NCBI GenBank assembly: GCA_029268085.1
Contig: JAJUHD010000016.1
Coordinates: 1 to 23,652, forward strand
Origin: Bacillota bacterium
Lineage (GTDB): Bacteria > Bacillota > Clostridia > Oscillospirales > Oscillospiraceae
Length of the DNA stretch: 23,652 nt
Direction: 5' to 3'
The position numbers and the translations under genes are program-made. The stretch's first letter is position 1, and each line of letters starts with the position of its first letter. The notes beneath the pieces were generated by a model. The model saw nothing but the letters and a program-made list of their open reading frames with translations. It was not told the DNA's origin and made no database searches. Shown one piece after another: positions 21,807 to 23,652 of the stretch.

Positions 21807-23652
21807 GAACAAACTCATTTGGCTCGTATCGGGCATGTCGCCAAGCGCCCCCAGTTCTTTTAGCTGCTGCATATGAGTCTGACTGACCTTTGGGCAGGCG
21901 CTCATGACTTCCTCGATAGATACGAACTGTCTTCCTCCCTCACGGCATTTCACAAGATCGTTCGCCGCGGCCTCGCCGAGGCCCGCGATAGCTATAAATG
22001 GCGGAATAAGGCAATCGTCCTCGATCACGAATTTCATGGCTTCGGATTTATACAGATCCATACGCTTAAAGCTGAAGCCGCGCAGATAGAATTCGTAGAC
22101 CGCCTCAAGCGTCGTAAGCGTGTCCTCATCCTTTTTGCTGGCGTTGGGGTCGTTTTTAATCTTGTTTATCGCCTGACGGACGGGTTCGATCCCCTTCGTC
22201 ATAAGCGCTGCGTCGAAGCTGTCCGCACGGCGGTAGAAATAGCAGCTGTAATAGGCAAGCGGATAATGCACCTTGAAATACGCGATGCGGAAAGCCATTG
22301 TGACATATGCCACGGCGTGTGCCTTCGGGAAGAGATATTGTATCTTACGGCAGGATTCAATATACCATTCAGGTACGCCGAGCTGCTGCATCTCCTCGAC
22401 AATCCCCTCCGGCCACGGTTTGCCTTTGTGTATCGCGCCCTTGCGGACCGCCTCCATAAACTTGAAGGCGCGCTTCGGCTCCATACCCTTCGACATAAGG
22501 TAAAGCATGATATCGTCGCGGCAGCCGACGGTCTCTTTGACTGTCGCGGTGCCCGAAAGCACAAGCTCTCTGATGTTGCCGGCCCAGACGTCCGTGCCGT
22601 GCGAAAAGCCCGAAAGCCTTACCAGCGTGTCAAAATCCTTAGGCTTTGTGTCAACCAGCATCTGGCGGGTAAAGCCGGTTCCGAATTCAGGTATGCCGAT
22701 GGTTCCGGTTTTGCCTATTATAGGGTCGTTGTCAGGCAGTCCGAGAGGCTCGGGAGAGCAGAATATGCCCATTGTATCAGGGTCATCCAGCGGGATCTTC
22801 CTCGCGTTCACGCCTGTTACGTCCTCAAGCATTTTTATCATCGTCGGGTCGTCGTGCCCGAGCTCGTCGAGCTTCAGGAGGTTTGCCTCCATGCTGTGAT
22901 ATTCGAAATGGGTTGTGATTATATCACTCTCCGGGTCATCGGCCGGATGCTGGACGGGGCAGAAGTCCGAAACGTCCATGTCCTGCGGAATAATGACGAG
23001 CCCGCCGGGGTGCTGGCCTGTTGTGCGCTTGACGCCGACGCACCCCTGCGCCAAACGGTTCTCCTCCGCCTTTGTCACCTTAAGGCCGCGCTCCTCAAGG
23101 TATTTTTTAACGTAGCCGAAAGCTGTCTTTTCAGCAAGCGTGCCTATGGTACCTGCCTTGAAAACGTGGTCGCGCCCGAAAAGCTCCTCTGTATATTTAT
23201 GAGCGCGCGACTGGTATTCGCCCGAGAAGTTGAGGTCTATATCCGGAACCTTGTCGCCGCCGAAACCGAGGAAGGTCTCGAACGGGATGTCGAAGCCGTC
23301 CTTTGCAAGCTTCTCCCCGCAGACCGGGCATGTCTTGTCCGGCATGTCGGCTCCGCAGCCATAGTTCTTTCCGCTTTCAAAATCCGTATACTTGCACTTG
23401 GGGCAGCGGTAGTGAGCAGGCAGGGAGTTGACCTCGGTTATACCCGACATAAAAGCTACGATCGAGGAACCGACGCTGCCTCTCGAGCCGACGAGATACC
23501 CTGCCGCAAGGGAATTTGCAACCAGCTTCTGCGCCGACATGTAAATAACGTCGTAATTGCGGTTCAGAATATCTCCGAGTTCAGTCTCGACACGGTTCTT
23601 CACGATATCCGGCGGATTCTCGCCGTAAAGCTCGTGCATACGCCCGTAAACG
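21804..23652 (-). CDS. polC: DNA polymerase III alpha subunit, PolC type, C-terminal part
   Basis: The last 615 or so residues of the Gram-positive replicative polymerase; the N-terminal OB, PHP and proofreading exonuclease parts and the first half of the polymerase core lie outside the window. Visible are the PolC-specific zinc-binding insertion (CPKC, then C, then CPVC, within about 35 residues), the polymerase palm motif VPDIDLNFSG with its metal-binding aspartates, TTGQHPGGLVIIP, and KAHAVAYVTMAFRIAYFKVHYPLAYY. The very C-terminus SQMSLF is the sliding-clamp binding motif. The gene has no start in the window: the frame stays open through the edge, and the Met at 23639 is internal. It is convergent with spoVT. 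The enzyme elongates the chromosome at the replication fork. Confidence 0.97.
   Translation of the reverse strand, partial: VYGRMHELYGENPPDIVKNRVETELGDILNRNYDVIYMSAQKLVANSLAAGYLVGSRGSVGSSIVAFMSGITEVNSLPAHYRCPKCKYTDFESGKNYGCGADMPDKTCPVCGEKLAKDGFDIPFETFLGFGGDKVPDIDLNFSGEYQSRAHKYTEELFGRDHVFKAGTIGTLAEKTAFGYVKKYLEERGLKVTKAEENRLAQGCVGVKRTTGQHPGGLVIIPQDMDVSDFCPVQHPADDPESDIITTHFEYHSMEANLLKLDELGHDDPTMIKMLEDVTGVNARKIPLDDPDTMGIFCSPEPLGLPDNDPIIGKTGTIGIPEFGTGFTRQMLVDTKPKDFDTLVRLSGFSHGTDVWAGNIRELVLSGTATVKETVGCRDDIMLYLMSKGMEPKRAFKFMEAVRKGAIHKGKPWPEGIVEEMQQLGVPEWYIESCRKIQYLFPKAHAVAYVTMAFRIAYFKVHYPLAYYSCYFYRRADSFDAALMTKGIEPVRQAINKIKNDPNASKKDEDTLTTLEAVYEFYLRGFSFKRMDLYKSEAMKFVIEDDCLIPPFIAIAGLGEAAANDLVKCREGGRQFVSIEEVMSACPKVSQTHMQQLKELGALGDMPDTSQMSLF

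Overview
The window looks like a chromosomal segment of a spore-forming, probably motile and anaerobic member of the Clostridia (Bacillota). The signs are a Gram-positive type PolC replicative polymerase, SpoVT, a class I cyclic-di-GMP riboswitch feeding a chemotaxis pair, a multi-cluster iron-sulfur protein beside hypA, and AraR of the GntR/LacI hybrid type. I see no insertion sequences, phage genes, CRISPR arrays, tRNA or rRNA. Both ends cut through genes.

Left part (1-2290): a truncated crotonase-family gene on the minus strand, an AT-rich gap, then a two-gene plus-strand unit (a Cys-rich 4Fe-4S protein and the hydrogenase nickel-insertion factor HypA) closed by a strong terminator.

Centre (2408-12825): a self-contained L-arabinose locus. 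araR has a good promoter with a dyad over its -10 box. A long gap with structured RNA and a second promoter follows. The transport and catabolic genes come next: a lipoprotein sugar-binding protein, permease, two-domain ATPase, second permease, then araB (kinase), araA (isomerase) and araD (epimerase). Together they import L-arabinose and convert it through L-ribulose and L-ribulose-5-phosphate to D-xylulose-5-phosphate. araR ends in a run of five G, and a one-base change there would restore a normal-looking C-terminus.

Chemotaxis part (12914-15582): a consensus promoter, a cyclic-di-GMP-I aptamer and a terminator precede cheW and a methyl-accepting chemotaxis protein. This suggests that the second messenger sets transcription of the pair.

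Minus-strand block (15614-20704): a dCache chemoreceptor, a GC-rich hairpin, a consensus promoter that makes a roughly 184-nt structured RNA with its own terminator, a further hairpin, a MutS2-like ATPase lacking the Smr nuclease domain, and a GNAT acetyltransferase overlapping it by 11 bases. The structured RNA is the best candidate here for something not yet named. It may be a 6S-like RNA or a leader that controls mutS2.

Right end (21048-23652): spoVT, two terminators and the C-terminal part of polC on the minus strand.
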